The notes under the pieces were generated by a model that was given only the letters and a program-made list of their open reading frames with translations, was not told where the DNA came from and made no database searches. A stretch of 34,178 nucleotides of DNA from Desulfurivibrio sp044068625 (GTDB taxonomy: Bacteria > Desulfobacterota > Desulfobulbia > Desulfobulbales > Desulfurivibrionaceae). Each line of letters starts with the position of its first letter. Within the stretch, counting starts at the first letter, position 1. This document shows positions 33,063-34,178 of the stretch, piece by piece. The stretch lies in NCBI RefSeq assembly GCF_044068625.1, contig NZ_JBIPKH010000022.1, forward strand, positions 1 through 34,178, written 5' to 3'. A program made the translations under genes and the position numbers.

Positions 33063-34178
33063 TCAGGCAACCTCGGCAAGCAGTTGTTCGGCATCGGGGA
33101 TGCGGAGTTGACCGGAGATCAGTTTGGGGAGCAGGGTGTCGCGCAATTGGACGAGATTGCTTACGGACTCCGTACCAATCTCGATTTTTTCATCAAATCC
33201 ACCGGCTAACACCTCAAACTCTTCAACCAACTCGGCGGGAATCCCTAGCATGGGCAGCGCCTTGAAGTCCTTTTGGTTGATACTGCCAAAAACCGTACCC
33301 TCGCCTTCAAATACCTTGAAATATTCACGAAGTTGCAGCATCGCATAGAATGTAAATGAACGACTCCCGGACTTATGTCTGGATGCGCTCACTCCTCGAC
33401 CGATACAGCAATTCGCTGCCGCCATGTTTACATCGCCAACAGGCGCTCTAACGCTTACCAGCGTATCTCCCTTTGATGCCAATCTTTTTGGCGCAGTGCA
33501 GTAAACGCGATTGGAAGGGTAACGGAATCCAAAATCAGCTCTTCCCTGGAAAAATGGGACTCCTTCGCCACTCTCGTTATATGTGTTTCCAGGCGGTGAC
33601 TGCCCCATTGTGACATTAAACTCCTCGCCGACGGTGCTAACCTTCCACCCCTCAGACACCCAGCCCATTTCTTCGGTGAAGACGAGGCGGCTGGGGAACT
33701 GTTTTTGAATCGCTGCGGGGAGGGGTTTGCGCTGGTAGCCCAGGGCTTTGCGGGCCTTGGCGCGGGCTTGCAGGGGTTCGGGGATGGGGTTGCCAGCGGC
33801 CAAGGCGTTGTCGATGACCGGGTCGAAATCGACAAACCAGCTCTTGAACAGCGCCCGCGCCATCGCCTCCAGCGTGGCGTTCATCCGGCGGTTGAGTTCG
33901 ATTTTGTCGTCAAGGGAGCCGAGGATATGGGCAATGGATTTTTGCTCGGAAAGCGGCGGCAAAGAAATAACTTCATTATTAAGGTCGTTTATCGTGATCT
34001 GGCTTTGTGCCGAACCGCTATCGAGATGCCTCAGGCCAGTATTCAAGAAATGGTAGTAAAAGAACCTGTTGTCCACCCTGCTCTGGTCTAGATCGATTTT
34101 AATCGACAGGTTGGTAAGATAACATTTTTCTCTTACCAATTTGTAACTATCCAGCTCAAAAAAATGAAGCCTATGATA
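33063..34178 (-). CDS. hsdS: type I restriction specificity subunit HsdS (5' end outside window)
   Basis: This is the C-terminal part, about 371 residues, of the DNA-recognition subunit. It starts in the end of the first target-recognition domain, and the central conserved helical region follows (SEQKSIAHILGSLDDKIELNRRMNATLEAMARALFKSWF). Next is the second target-recognition domain (GWVSEGWKVSTVGEEFNVTMGQSPPG), and the closing helical repeat LRDTLLPKLISGQLRIP. The frame runs off the window end without a start, so hsdM is expected further on. The A/T richness of this segment exceeds the surroundings, a sign of transfer. Confidence 0.93.
   Translation of the reverse strand, partial: YHRLHFFELDSYKLVREKCYLTNLSIKIDLDQSRVDNRFFYYHFLNTGLRHLDSGSAQSQITINDLNNEVISLPPLSEQKSIAHILGSLDDKIELNRRMNATLEAMARALFKSWFVDFDPVIDNALAAGNPIPEPLQARAKARKALGYQRKPLPAAIQKQFPSRLVFTEEMGWVSEGWKVSTVGEEFNVTMGQSPPGNTYNESGEGVPFFQGRADFGFRYPSNRVYCTAPKRLASKGDTLVSVRAPVGDVNMAAANCCIGRGVSASRHKSGSRSFTFYAMLQLREYFKVFEGEGTVFGSINQKDFKALPMLGIPAELVEEFEVLAGGFDEKIEIGTESVSNLVQLRDTLLPKLISGQLRIPDAEQLLAEVA

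Overview
The window is about 34 kb of GC-rich DNA from a Gram-negative bacterium. It encodes an outer-membrane porin, a lipoprotein, a BCCT osmolyte transporter and L,D-transpeptidase wall chemistry. Codon use, gene order (hsp20-lon-ispH-ftsY-djlA) and the family versions suggest a deltaproteobacterium-like organism, possibly a haloalkaliphilic Desulfobulbales member such as a Desulfurivibrio relative. That placement is inference from memory, not a database result.

Region 1 (1-3 kb) is accessory. It holds the tail of a secreted or surface protein, a hipBA toxin-antitoxin pair with an AT-rich operator, and a decayed type I restriction hsdR relic. Two copies of a short palindrome (GGGGACAG..CTGTC type) bracket hipBA. 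Region 2 (2.9-6.4 kb) holds a porin and a BCCT transporter behind a truncated yqgE/algH remnant, plus a 33-codon membrane peptide ORF. Region 3 (6.5-18.5 kb) is housekeeping: glgB with a small follower gene, then a minus-strand stress and envelope operon (hsp20, lon, ispH, ftsY, djlA), then hrpA. Region 4 (18.7-28.2 kb) holds an orphan actin/MreB-like ATPase, tRNA-Gln(CUG), a TIGR01777 epimerase, an L,D-transpeptidase, an alanine-rich lipoprotein, leuB, a YcaO-TPR fusion, a DUF1015 gene and queDE. Region 5 (28.3 kb to the end) is a type I restriction-modification island: hsdR, a DUF6933 gene coupled to it, an inserted RelE/XRE toxin-antitoxin pair on the other strand, and hsdS running off the window. 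hsdM is not in the window.

Three pieces of structure are not explained by ordinary genes. (a) A 133-bp palindromic element with 16-bp terminal inverted repeats and an 8-bp target duplication sits inside hsdR. Element plus duplication is 141 bp, so the frame is kept and 47 residues are added. (b) Six back-to-back hairpins fill 25465-25625 between the convergent YcaO-TPR and DUF1015 genes. (c) A two-hairpin leader precedes queDE. G-quadruplex-type tracts at the glgB start and inside hrpA are also notable.
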